This document shows, piece after piece, positions 5,964-11,460 of a stretch of DNA of 11,460 nucleotides. Position 1 is the first letter of the stretch. The number at the start of each line of letters is the position of its first letter. The notes beneath the pieces were generated by a model. The model had not been told where the DNA came from. It saw only the letters and a list, made by a program, of their open reading frames with translations, and searched no databases. The stretch covers positions 1-11,460 of the forward strand of contig CAJPTO010000084.1 in the NCBI GenBank assembly GCA_905373605.1, in the 5' to 3' direction. This stretch comes from an uncultured Prevotella sp. (GTDB lineage: Bacteria; Bacteroidota; Bacteroidia; Bacteroidales; Bacteroidaceae). A program made the position numbers and the translations under genes.

Positions 5964-6518
5964 CTACATTATGACGCATAAAAATTTCACAGGCTTACCC
6001 CCAAGGGCTTGCATGCGGTGGGGTTGTGTGGCGTCGAAATACACACTGTCGCCCTCTTTGAGCACCATTACCTTCTCGCCCAGCGAAAGTTCCATGATGC
6101 CTTCCACGATATAGTCGAACTCTTGGCCGTTGTGGGTGTTCTTTCGATACGACTTACCCTCGGGCAATGGGTCCACCTGAGCGAGGAAAGGCTCCATCTT
6201 ACGACCGCGGAAGCCGCTGCCAAGACTCTGATACTTGTAATCGTTGCCGCGTTCCACGCTCAATCCGTTGCCTTTCCTTGTGAGGTAATAGGCACTCATG
6301 CGGGGTTCTTCGCCGAAAAGCAACACATCGAGGTCGATGCCATATCGCTTTGAGATTTTGGCCAAACGATAAACAGAGGGGTCGGCAGTGCCGTCTTCCA
6401 TCTTCAGATAGTGTTCTAAGGATATGCCGCAGAGGTCGGCAATCTCTTCAGCAGGTATGTTTAGCACCTCGCGCAGCCCTTTAAGGCGCTGCCCTATTGA
6501 CTTAATTGATTCTTCCAT
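5964..6518 (-). CDS. XRE-family regulator with C-terminal cupin domain
   Basis: A 184-residue two-domain regulator of standard size. Residues about 8-68 form an XRE/lambda-repressor helix-turn-helix (GQRLKGLREVLNIPAEEIADLCGIS at about 9-33, then SVYRLAKISKRYGIDLDVLLFG). Residues about 113-182 form a cupin_2 ligand-binding barrel with H129, E133 and H167 in the usual places. Proteins of this build bind DNA near their target operons and respond to a small ligand. Here it is the first gene of a two-gene operon with the acyl-CoA synthetase, which makes an organic acid, its CoA ester or a related metabolite the likely ligand. The start at 6518 gives a normal N-terminus. A head-to-head octamer element begins about 23 bp upstream of the start codon. 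The family is secure; the ligand is inferred. Confidence 0.95.
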   Translation of the reverse strand: MEESIKSIGQRLKGLREVLNIPAEEIADLCGISLEHYLKMEDGTADPSVYRLAKISKRYGIDLDVLLFGEEPRMSAYYLTRKGNGLSVERGNDYKYQSLGSGFRGRKMEPFLAQVDPLPEGKSYRKNTHNGQEFDYIVEGIMELSLGEKVMVLKEGDSVYFDATQPHRMQALGGKPVKFLCVIM

Positions 6519-6541
6519 TGTTGTATATATGTTGTGTTGTT

Positions 6542-6592
6542 AGTTGACGAGTTTACTAGTTTACTAGTTCACAAGTTAACGAGTTGACGAGA
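6542..6592 (+). repeat. Octamer array, AGTTGACG/AGTTTACT units (element 4, left arm)
   Basis: Six units: AGTTGACG, AGTTTACT, AGTTTACT, AGTTCACA, AGTTAACG, AGTTGACG. On the XRE-cupin mRNA it reads as CTCGTCAACT-type units, ending in TCAACTAACAA shortly before the start codon. The array at 2531-2566 ends in the same word ahead of the hypothetical gene. Confidence 0.9.
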
Positions 6593-6620
6593 TTGTTAGC
6601 CACTCTGCACACAGGTATTC

Positions 6621-6654
6621 GGCTTAACCCCTTTACTCCTCAATTCCTTACTTG
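6621..6654 (-). repeat. Octamer array, AGTAAGGA-type units (element 4, right arm)
   Basis: On plus, CTTAACCC, CTTTACTC, CTCAATTC and CTTACTTG are degenerate 8-bp units facing the arm at 6542-6592. The two are separated by a short spacer carrying TTAGCCAC (6595-6602), a GTGGCTAA version of the core on minus. The unit match is looser than in the other arrays. Confidence 0.65.
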
Positions 6655-6702
6655 ATTTCGCCTTGCTCGTTTGCTTAACGAAATCATTGTTTATTCGCAC
6701 TG

Positions 6703-6710
6703 CAAAAATA
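6703..6710 (-). promoter_or_regulatory. Possible -7 box for the XRE-cupin/acyl-CoA synthetase operon
   Basis: TATTTTTG on minus matches TAnnTTTG exactly, but no good -33 TTG lies about 20 bp upstream. It is followed by CAGTGCGAATAA, nearly the same downstream context as the candidate at 11216-11223. If used, the leader would be about 180 nt and would carry the whole octamer element. Confidence 0.38.
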
Positions 6711-6937
6711 TGTAAAAACATTCTGTTTGCATCATTTCTTGTTCCGCATTAAATGGGTTTTAATCATTTTAACATATTTACGGCACGTTTAAAGGAAGCA
6801 TGTGCAATATTTGCTGACTTATTCTTAAACAAGCGTCAATGGGTTTTATAAACAAAGGAAGAGAACAAAAGCTAAAACGGCAATAGGATTGTTAAGCACC
6901 AAGCCTTAACGTGCAACCAAGTGTTAGCAAGCAAACA

Positions 6938-6984
6938 CAAAAAGGCCCATACCGTTTTGTCCTCGCGGATGAAGATATGGGCAG
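6938..6984 (-). terminator. Rho-independent terminator after the FadL-type porin gene
   Basis: GCCCATA (6945-6951) and TATGGGC (6976-6982) form a perfect 7-bp stem with a long loop that includes a small inner TCCGCGAGGA hairpin. On minus the stem is followed by CTTTTTGTGTTTG, a good T-tract. It lies about 35 bp past the porin stop. Confidence 0.75.
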
Positions 6985-7015
6985 AGAATTAGAGAGTTAG
7001 ATAAAGTATTTGTCC

Positions 7016-8557
7016 TTAGAAATCGATGTTGAGACCCACGCCCAACACTTTGTTGGTACGTGTAAATCGATCTGTATTATCAAGCGTTGTGGTGGCCAAG
7101 GGATTGGCATTTGTCACCACCTTTTGCTGGTAAGTCTTGTCGAAATTTTCGTAGTTGGTCCAGAAGTAGGCCACATTCAGTTTCATGTTCTTGGCCAGTC
7201 GCACCTCTGCACCGAAGCCAATAGAATAGCTGCTAGTTACGAAACTCATGTCCGAGAGGTAAGCTCCGTCGGCCAAGTCGTAGTGCGTTCGCTGTCCTCC
7301 TGCGCTAATGGTGATGTCGGGAGTGATGTCCCACTCCACTCCGGCCAACACTTCTTGCGTGTTTCCGCCTAGAAGCTTCTGCTTGTCGTTGGCCATTTTC
7401 GCACTCTTGTCGAAGTAATGGTGGTACGAAGCCATTGCGCGAAGGTTGGGAAGTATGGCATATTGCGCGCCGATGGTCCACAGTCCTGGCAGGTCGCTGG
7501 GCGTATTCACACCGTGTTGAAACAGCCCTGTGTCGTCCACCTTGGTATCGTTTTCGATGTTGAGGTGCGTATTGAGTTCCAATCTCGTGCCGAAGTTCCA
7601 TCGTCCTGTCTTAAAATCCAGTCCGATAATCGGCGTAACGCCCCATCCCGTTTGTGTACATTCCAAGTGTTTGTCTTTCACCTGTCCCTGTTTGTCGGCC
7701 ATTAGCTTTGCTCCGCCCTCGGCTTGAGCCGCTCCGGCCAGCAGTTTGGCCTTCAAAGCAGCGTCGGTAGTGGCCTCGGCTTGCGCCTTCAGTGCCGCCG
7801 CTTGTGCGTTAAGCTGTGCAGAACGGTTGCCAAAGTAGGCGTAGAGGTTCTCGTTGTTTCCGGCAATGTTGGCCGTTATGTCGGTGATGCTGCCCGTGTA
7901 CTTGTTGTAAACATAGTTTACACGCATGCCAGCGTAGGCCGAAAGGTGGTCGTTAAACTTGTATGTGGCGCCCATCTGCACGCCGAAGATGTATTGTTGG
8001 CCTTTAATGTAACTCGCCAAGCTGTAAGCAGGCGTGGAGGATGCTAGTCCGGCTTGAGCCAAAGCAGCGGGAATGAGTGCCACTTGTCGTTCAAACGAGC
8101 CCAGTCCGTCGTCGAATGTGGCCTTACCACCACCGCCGATGAGCCCGATGCCCAACTGGAAGCTCCATTTGTCGCCCACATATGCGCCTTGGAACGAGGG
8201 AAGAATGGGCACGGAAGCCTTTCCAACGTATTTTTTCACGCCATCAGCGTCGCCGCCATTGAGCGTAAAGGGTTGATAGAAAGGGGTGAGCTTGGCTGCT
8301 TCTACGGCCACTCCGCTTTGGATGGTACGTGTTTGGTAGGCATTTTGGAAGTTGAAAGACAAGTGCCACCCCTTTTCTAGGAACGCAACGCCAGCAGGAT
8401 TGCTGTAAACGCCATCTATGGCTATCACGCCATCACGTGCGAAATTGCGATTAAAGGCAATGCTTTGATTGGTATTGGTGAGCAGTCCTCCTGCAAACAA
8501 CGTTTGGCAAGGCATTGCCAACACAACGGCCGCGACGGCCTTTTTGAATGAGCGCAT
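7016..8557 (-). CDS. FadL/OmpP1-family outer-membrane transport porin
   Basis: A 513-residue outer-membrane beta-barrel. The N-terminal signal peptide has positive residues, then AVAAVVLAMPCQTLFA, with cleavage probably after A22. The mature start GGLLTNTNQSIAFNRNFARD and the following SNPAGVAFL are typical of the FadL N-terminal plug. The C-terminus ends NIDF with a terminal phenylalanine, as expected for BAM-assembled barrels. FadL-type porins let long-chain fatty acids or other hydrophobic compounds cross the outer membrane. An alanine-rich, coiled-coil-like insert (about residues 244-292) interrupts the barrel; C300 just after it is the only cysteine in the mature protein. The gene has its own terminator and a candidate promoter. 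It lies next to the XRE-cupin/acyl-CoA synthetase operon on the same strand, so the two may act in sequence. Confidence 0.93.
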   Translation of the reverse strand: MRSFKKAVAAVVLAMPCQTLFAGGLLTNTNQSIAFNRNFARDGVIAIDGVYSNPAGVAFLEKGWHLSFNFQNAYQTRTIQSGVAVEAAKLTPFYQPFTLNGGDADGVKKYVGKASVPILPSFQGAYVGDKWSFQLGIGLIGGGGKATFDDGLGSFERQVALIPAALAQAGLASSTPAYSLASYIKGQQYIFGVQMGATYKFNDHLSAYAGMRVNYVYNKYTGSITDITANIAGNNENLYAYFGNRSAQLNAQAAALKAQAEATTDAALKAKLLAGAAQAEGGAKLMADKQGQVKDKHLECTQTGWGVTPIIGLDFKTGRWNFGTRLELNTHLNIENDTKVDDTGLFQHGVNTPSDLPGLWTIGAQYAILPNLRAMASYHHYFDKSAKMANDKQKLLGGNTQEVLAGVEWDITPDITISAGGQRTHYDLADGAYLSDMSFVTSSYSIGFGAEVRLAKNMKLNVAYFWTNYENFDKTYQQKVVTNANPLATTTLDNTDRFTRTNKVLGVGLNIDF

Positions 8558-8585
8558 ATTAAACAGTTGTTAATATTATTGGTTA

Positions 8586-8593
8586 CAAAGTTA
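8586..8593 (-). promoter_or_regulatory. Probable -7 box for the porin gene
   Basis: TAACTTTG on minus matches TAnnTTTG, 28 bp upstream of the porin start codon. This implies a leader of about 20 nt. The upstream region has no clear TTG; GTG lies at about the right distance. Confidence 0.45.
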
Positions 8594-8659
8594 GTGTAAT
8601 TGTTCGGAATATCACTATTTATTTTCTTACTTTAACTAATCTTAATACGAAAATTGTAG

Positions 8660-8678
8660 GTGTTTTTCGAAAAAACAC
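8660..8678. terminator. AT-rich hairpin downstream of the PgpH-type gene, weak terminator candidate
   Basis: GTGTTTTT and AAAAACAC form an 8-bp stem with a 3-nt loop about 160 bp past the PgpH stop codon. On minus an A-run precedes the hairpin and the next bases are CTACAATTTT, so the T-tract is poor. On plus it is followed by ACACGTTTTTT. Orientation and function are uncertain. Confidence 0.35.
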
Positions 8679-8838
8679 ACGTTTTTTGCACGTTATCCGC
8701 CATTTGTGCAGCAATCATGGCGGCCGATTTGCCCCAAAAGCACCTTGTGTCGCCCTAATCCATGTTGCAAACGGCGAGCCATCCAAGGGGCAATGTGATG
8801 TGGACGAGCCATGCCACACCACGAAATCAAGGTGCCAA

Positions 8839-10893
8839 TCAGTTCTGTTTCAGTTCGGGATAGGATATACGGGTGTGGTAAATGCTCTTCAGTCTTTCCA
8901 GCATAACGGCCTTTGCCACGGCAATATCCCTAAACGTGATGGGGCATTCCTTAAAATGTCCCTCCTCCAGCTGCGCATCCACCAGCTTATTTATCAATGC
9001 CTTGATGGTTTCTTCGGTATATTCGGGCAGCGATCGCGATGCAGCCTCCACGGTATCGGCCATCATGAGGATGGCTTGCTCTCGGGTGAAGGGGTCAGGA
9101 CCAGGATAAGAGAAGTCGCGCACATCTACTTCTTCGTCGGGATGCTCGTTCTTATAGTTGATATAGAAGTATTTTGCCATGCCCGTGCCGTGGTGTGTAA
9201 GGATAAACTCGCGAATGAAGGTGGGCAGATTGGCCTTTTCGGCCATCTTTAGCCCCTCGGTAACGTGGCTGATGATGATGCGTGCGCTCTCTTTGTAAGG
9301 CAATCCCTTGTGCGGATTAACGCCCACCTGGTTTTCGGTGAAGAAAACGGGGGCTTTCATCTTGCCGATGTCGTGGTAAAGCGCGCCGGTACGCACCAGC
9401 AAGCTGTCTGCCCCGATGCGGTTTGCTATCTCGGCGGCCAGGTTTCCCACGGTGATGGAGTGTTGGAACGTGCCGGGAGCCACCTCGCTCATCTTTCTGA
9501 GCAAGCCTTTGTTGGTGTTTGAGAGTTCGAAAAGCGTCACATTGGACGTGAAACCGAACGTGCGCTCGATTACAAACATCAAGGGATAGGCCAAGAGCAG
9601 CAAAACGCCGTTGGCAACGAAGTGGCTGTACATACTTGCTTCGAAGTTGGCGATGTCGCCGGTCTGCATTAGTTGCAGAGTGAAGAACACCAAGAAGTTG
9701 CCAAGCGTAACAAACAGGGCGCACTTAAACAGCTGCGCGCGCCCTGAGAGGTCGCTTAGCGAATAGATGGCCACAAGACCGCTGATGAGTTGCAGCAAAA
9801 TGAACTCAAACTGATACTTCACAGCCACGGCACAGATGAGCATCGAGATGAGATGTGCCGCGAAAGCGATGCGCGAGTCCATGAACACGCGGATGAACAT
9901 GGGACCTATGGCAAAAGGGATGATGTAAACGCTGAGCAGGCTGTGCTCCATGAAGAGCGACACCGCCACGGGATAGATGGTTATTATCACATAAAGCATC
10001 ACCACCGAGCGCACCTTACTGAGATACTTCGGCCTAAACAGCAAGATGAAGCAGGTGAAGAGGCACAACATCATCAGCACAAAGATGAATTGCCCGATGA
10101 CGGTGTTCTTAATCTCGGCTTTCGACACACTGCGGCGTGCCGTTTCTTTCTCCAATGATGCCAGCACGCGGTAGGTATGTTCGTTAATAATCTCTCCCCT
10201 ATCAACAATTTTCTGTCCCGAAAGCACCATGCCGCTGGCCAAGGGTACAGTGGCGAGCAGGTCGTTGAGTTCGGTTGTGCTGCGCACTTTGTCGTAAGTC
10301 ATGTTGGGTTGCAGGTAGCTCACGATGTCCGCCTGTTGCAACGCAGCCCGTTCTTCCGCCAAAGCGTCGTCGCCAAGCAATTGCTCGTAGGCCCTCATGG
10401 TGCTGTATATGCAACTAATCTGCATACTTTGCACCCTTTTCCCGATGATAACGCGCACCGAGTTGGTAGAATCTTTGGCAATGGTGTTATATTGTGGTGT
10501 GCCGATGATGCCGGCTTGGTACAGACGGTGCAGTCGGTCGCGCAGTGTTTTCATCTTCGCGGCACTCACTCCGGGTATGCCTTGGGGGTAATCGGCATGC
10601 AACTTGTCGAGCTGCCTTTTTTCCATTGCCCTGTCATAGTGGTAATAAGGTTGGAAAAGTGCCAAGAGCGAGTCGCGTTCTTGTTGTATCACGCCGTCGC
10701 TCTTATAAATGGGGAAGTCGTATTTGGCAATGAGCGAACCATACATCCACGGTTTGCCCACATCGTATCGCATTTGTGGTGTGGTGTTGCGTGGCAAGAA
10801 CCACACAATGACCAGAAGCGAAACGAGCGCGAAGCCGCCTAACGCCAAAACATTGTTGAGGCTTCGCCCTTTGGTTATGATGGATTTGTTCAT
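8839..10893 (-). CDS. pgpH: PgpH-type 7TM-HD cyclic-di-AMP phosphodiesterase
   Basis: A 684-residue integral membrane HD phosphohydrolase, normal in length and layout. One N-terminal membrane segment (about 16-33) is followed by an extracytoplasmic 7TMR-HDED domain (about 35-255), seven membrane helices (about 262-445) and a cytoplasmic HD domain (about 470-660). The metal-binding set is complete: H478, H507-D508 in the HDIGK motif, H543, H567-H568 and D613. PgpH enzymes hydrolyse c-di-AMP to pApA and help set potassium and osmotic balance and wall homeostasis; the matching cyclase is not in the window. It appears to be a single-gene unit. A very large octamer element starts about 22 bp upstream of the start codon. 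The function follows from close family resemblance; c-di-AMP specificity is not proven from sequence. Confidence 0.95.
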   Translation of the reverse strand: MNKSIITKGRSLNNVLALGGFALVSLLVIVWFLPRNTTPQMRYDVGKPWMYGSLIAKYDFPIYKSDGVIQQERDSLLALFQPYYHYDRAMEKRQLDKLHADYPQGIPGVSAAKMKTLRDRLHRLYQAGIIGTPQYNTIAKDSTNSVRVIIGKRVQSMQISCIYSTMRAYEQLLGDDALAEERAALQQADIVSYLQPNMTYDKVRSTTELNDLLATVPLASGMVLSGQKIVDRGEIINEHTYRVLASLEKETARRSVSKAEIKNTVIGQFIFVLMMLCLFTCFILLFRPKYLSKVRSVVMLYVIITIYPVAVSLFMEHSLLSVYIIPFAIGPMFIRVFMDSRIAFAAHLISMLICAVAVKYQFEFILLQLISGLVAIYSLSDLSGRAQLFKCALFVTLGNFLVFFTLQLMQTGDIANFEASMYSHFVANGVLLLLAYPLMFVIERTFGFTSNVTLFELSNTNKGLLRKMSEVAPGTFQHSITVGNLAAEIANRIGADSLLVRTGALYHDIGKMKAPVFFTENQVGVNPHKGLPYKESARIIISHVTEGLKMAEKANLPTFIREFILTHHGTGMAKYFYINYKNEHPDEEVDVRDFSYPGPDPFTREQAILMMADTVEAASRSLPEYTEETIKALINKLVDAQLEEGHFKECPITFRDIAVAKAVMLERLKSIYHTRISYPELKQN

Positions 10894-10914
10894 ATCTATA
10901 TCGGAGTTTATCTT

Positions 10915-11022
10915 GAGGAATTGAGGAATAATGGAGTAATGAAGTTAAGGAGTAAGGAAGTAAGGGAGTAAGGGAGTAAAGTAGCAAAGAAGTAAAGGAG
11001 CAAAGAAGTAAAGGAGTTAAGC
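10915..11022 (+). repeat. Octamer array, GGAGTAAG/AAGAAGTA units (element 5, left arm)
   Basis: About thirteen units in strict 8-bp phase (such as AGGAGTAA, GGAAGTAA, GGGAGTAA, AGTAGCAA), starting about 22 bp upstream of the PgpH start codon. On the PgpH mRNA this arm reads CTTTACTC or CTTACTTC. It is followed by a near-palindrome, CCAAAAGCTTTTTGG (11022-11036), and a minus-strand copy of the core. Confidence 0.93.
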
Positions 11023-11039
11023 CAAAAGCTTTTTGGTCA

Positions 11040-11056
11040 TTAGCCATTTTTTCACC
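11040..11056 (-). repeat. Conserved element core GGTGAAARAATGGCTAA, copy 3
   Basis: A minus-strand copy of the core with R = A, followed by TGACC instead of CGCC. The ATG at 11047-11045 opens a long frame through the array that overlaps the PgpH start region out of frame. It probably has no independent function, but its first residues match those of the frame at 830. Confidence 0.9.
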
Positions 11057-11160
11057 TTTTCACCCTTTCACCTTTTCCCCTTTCATTCTTTCACCTTTTC
11101 ACCTTTTAACGGCGTTAGCCATTCTTTCACCCTTTCACCTTTTCACCTTTTCACCCTTTC
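11045..11160 (-). repeat. Octamer array, GGTGAAAA/GGTGAAAG units (element 5, right arm, with an internal core copy)
   Basis: On plus the units read CACCTTTT, CACCCTTT and TTTCATTC in 8-bp phase, the complement of the arrays at 1-89 and 793-829. At 11107-11122 the array is interrupted by AACGGCGTTAGCCATT, so two GTGAAAR blocks with cores sit in tandem here. The element looks duplicated or extended. Confidence 0.92.
11115..11131 (-). repeat. Conserved element core GGTGAAARAATGGCTAA, copy 4
   Basis: A minus-strand copy with R = G, followed by CGCC as in copies 1 and 2. The ATG at 11122-11120 opens only a 7-codon frame (MANAVKR). Confidence 0.88.
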
Positions 11161-11200
11161 TCCTTGGAGAAGGACTGGGGGGTTGAGGCTCTTTTATCTT
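11156..11200 (-). repeat. Palindromic Bacteroidota-type intergenic repeat
   Basis: TTCTCC-TT-GGAGAA (11158-11171) is a perfect palindrome followed by GGACTGGGGGGTTGAGGCTC. On minus this reads CCTCAACCCCCCAGTCCTT and then the palindrome, close to a repeat I recall as common between genes in Bacteroidota genomes. That identification is from memory and was not checked here. Confidence 0.5.
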
Positions 11201-11215
11201 TCCTTTTATTCACTG

Positions 11216-11223
11216 CGAAAATA
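11216..11223 (-). promoter_or_regulatory. Possible -7 box upstream of the PgpH gene
   Basis: TATTTTCG on minus is one mismatch from TAnnTTTG and shares the context TATTTTYGCAGTG plus AATAA with the candidate at 6703-6710. The nearest TTG upstream has a 24-bp spacer, longer than usual. If used, the leader would be over 300 nt and contain both arms of element 5. Confidence 0.3.
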
Positions 11224-11460
11224 CTAAAAAGGCATCAAATACAGAAACAATACCGCAAGTTTATCATCGACATAGCACCATTTTGTTCGTTTTTTATACA
11301 AAGGCTGCAAAATAGCAGGTAAAGTCATCTTGACTTTCTCATTAACCTCCCAATCTTGTTCTGATATAGTTACAAAACACGTTCGTCGCCACGCACCATT
11401 CTAGCATTTTCAAGGCCCTTAAACCATCAAAAACGCAAATTTTTCCTTGCTTTTGAAATG

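Larger units (their letters stand above)
6519..7015. other. Long intergenic region upstream of the XRE-cupin gene
   Basis: This 497-bp stretch contains octamer element 4 (6542-6654), a candidate promoter (6703-6710), and the porin terminator (6938-6984). Between 6720 and 6935 I see no ORF or RNA gene. There is only a short inverted repeat, GTTAAG/CTTAAC at 6891-6910, of unclear meaning. Confidence 0.7.
10894..11460. other. Long non-coding region upstream of the PgpH gene
   Basis: This 567-bp stretch is mostly octamer element 5 (10915-11160), the palindromic repeat (11156-11200) and a candidate promoter (11216-11223). From 11224 to the window end there is AT-rich sequence without an ORF. It includes one short perfect inverted repeat, AAAGTCA-TCT-TGACTTT (11321-11337), with no T-tract. 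No RNA gene is recognisable. Confidence 0.7.

Noticed and set aside
8799..8818. TGTGG/CCACA hairpin as the PgpH terminator
   Set aside because: The stem is only 5 bp and no T-tract follows on minus.
8686..9252. 188-residue plus-strand reading frame at the end of the PgpH gene
   Set aside because: Two thirds are antisense to the HD domain, and the remainder has no recognisable features.
10177..10842. 221-residue plus-strand reading frame
   Set aside because: It is antisense to the extracytoplasmic domain of PgpH.
10703..11047. 114-residue minus-strand reading frame beginning MANDQKAFGL
   Set aside because: It is a translation of the octamer array and then the PgpH 5' end out of frame. Leu/Ser/Thr repeat composition and overlap with a solid gene make it an unlikely protein, although its start is discussed as part of the repeat core.

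Overview
The window reads as a chromosomal segment of a Bacteroidota bacterium, most likely Prevotella or a close relative. Three things point there: the protein families, start codons that mostly lack Shine-Dalgarno sites, and upstream boxes matching the Bacteroidota -7 consensus TAnnTTTG. The genus rests on overall resemblance and was not tested. Eight of the nine protein genes lie on the minus strand; only the Crp/Fnr regulator is on plus.

Layout, left to right. (1) 1-449: an octamer-repeat element and a possible 19-codon ORF. (2) 450-1666: a small cupin (minus) and a Crp/Fnr-family regulator (plus), divergent across 224 bp that hold a second octamer element and two near-identical 16-bp inverted repeats, which are probable operators. 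(3) 1669-3983: a minus-strand three-gene cassette. It encodes a Cas2/SinR-like 89-aa protein, a DUF3696-type AAA ATPase and a cysteine-rich 282-aa protein of unknown function. A good promoter precedes it, and it stops 2 bp from the regulator gene. (4) 4293-6518: an XRE-cupin regulator followed by a medium-chain-type acyl-CoA synthetase, with a clear terminator. (5) 7016-8557: a FadL/OmpP1-type outer-membrane porin with an alanine-rich helical insert and its own terminator. (6) 8839-10893: a PgpH-type 7TM-HD phosphodiesterase, predicted to degrade c-di-AMP. (7) 10894-11460: a long non-coding stretch with the largest octamer element and a palindromic repeat.

Functionally, the porin and acyl-CoA synthetase suggest uptake and CoA activation of fatty or aromatic acids, with the XRE-cupin protein as the likely local sensor. 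The Crp/Fnr protein may control itself and the cupin. The Cas2-like/ATPase/unknown cassette has the build of a defence-type module and is the best candidate for an undescribed system.

The most striking non-genic signal is a family of degenerate 8-bp tandem repeats (skeleton AGTNNANN). At most sites two arms face each other across a conserved core, GGTGAAARAATGGCTAA, which occurs exactly four times. In four cases the element ends within about 25 bp of a start codon.
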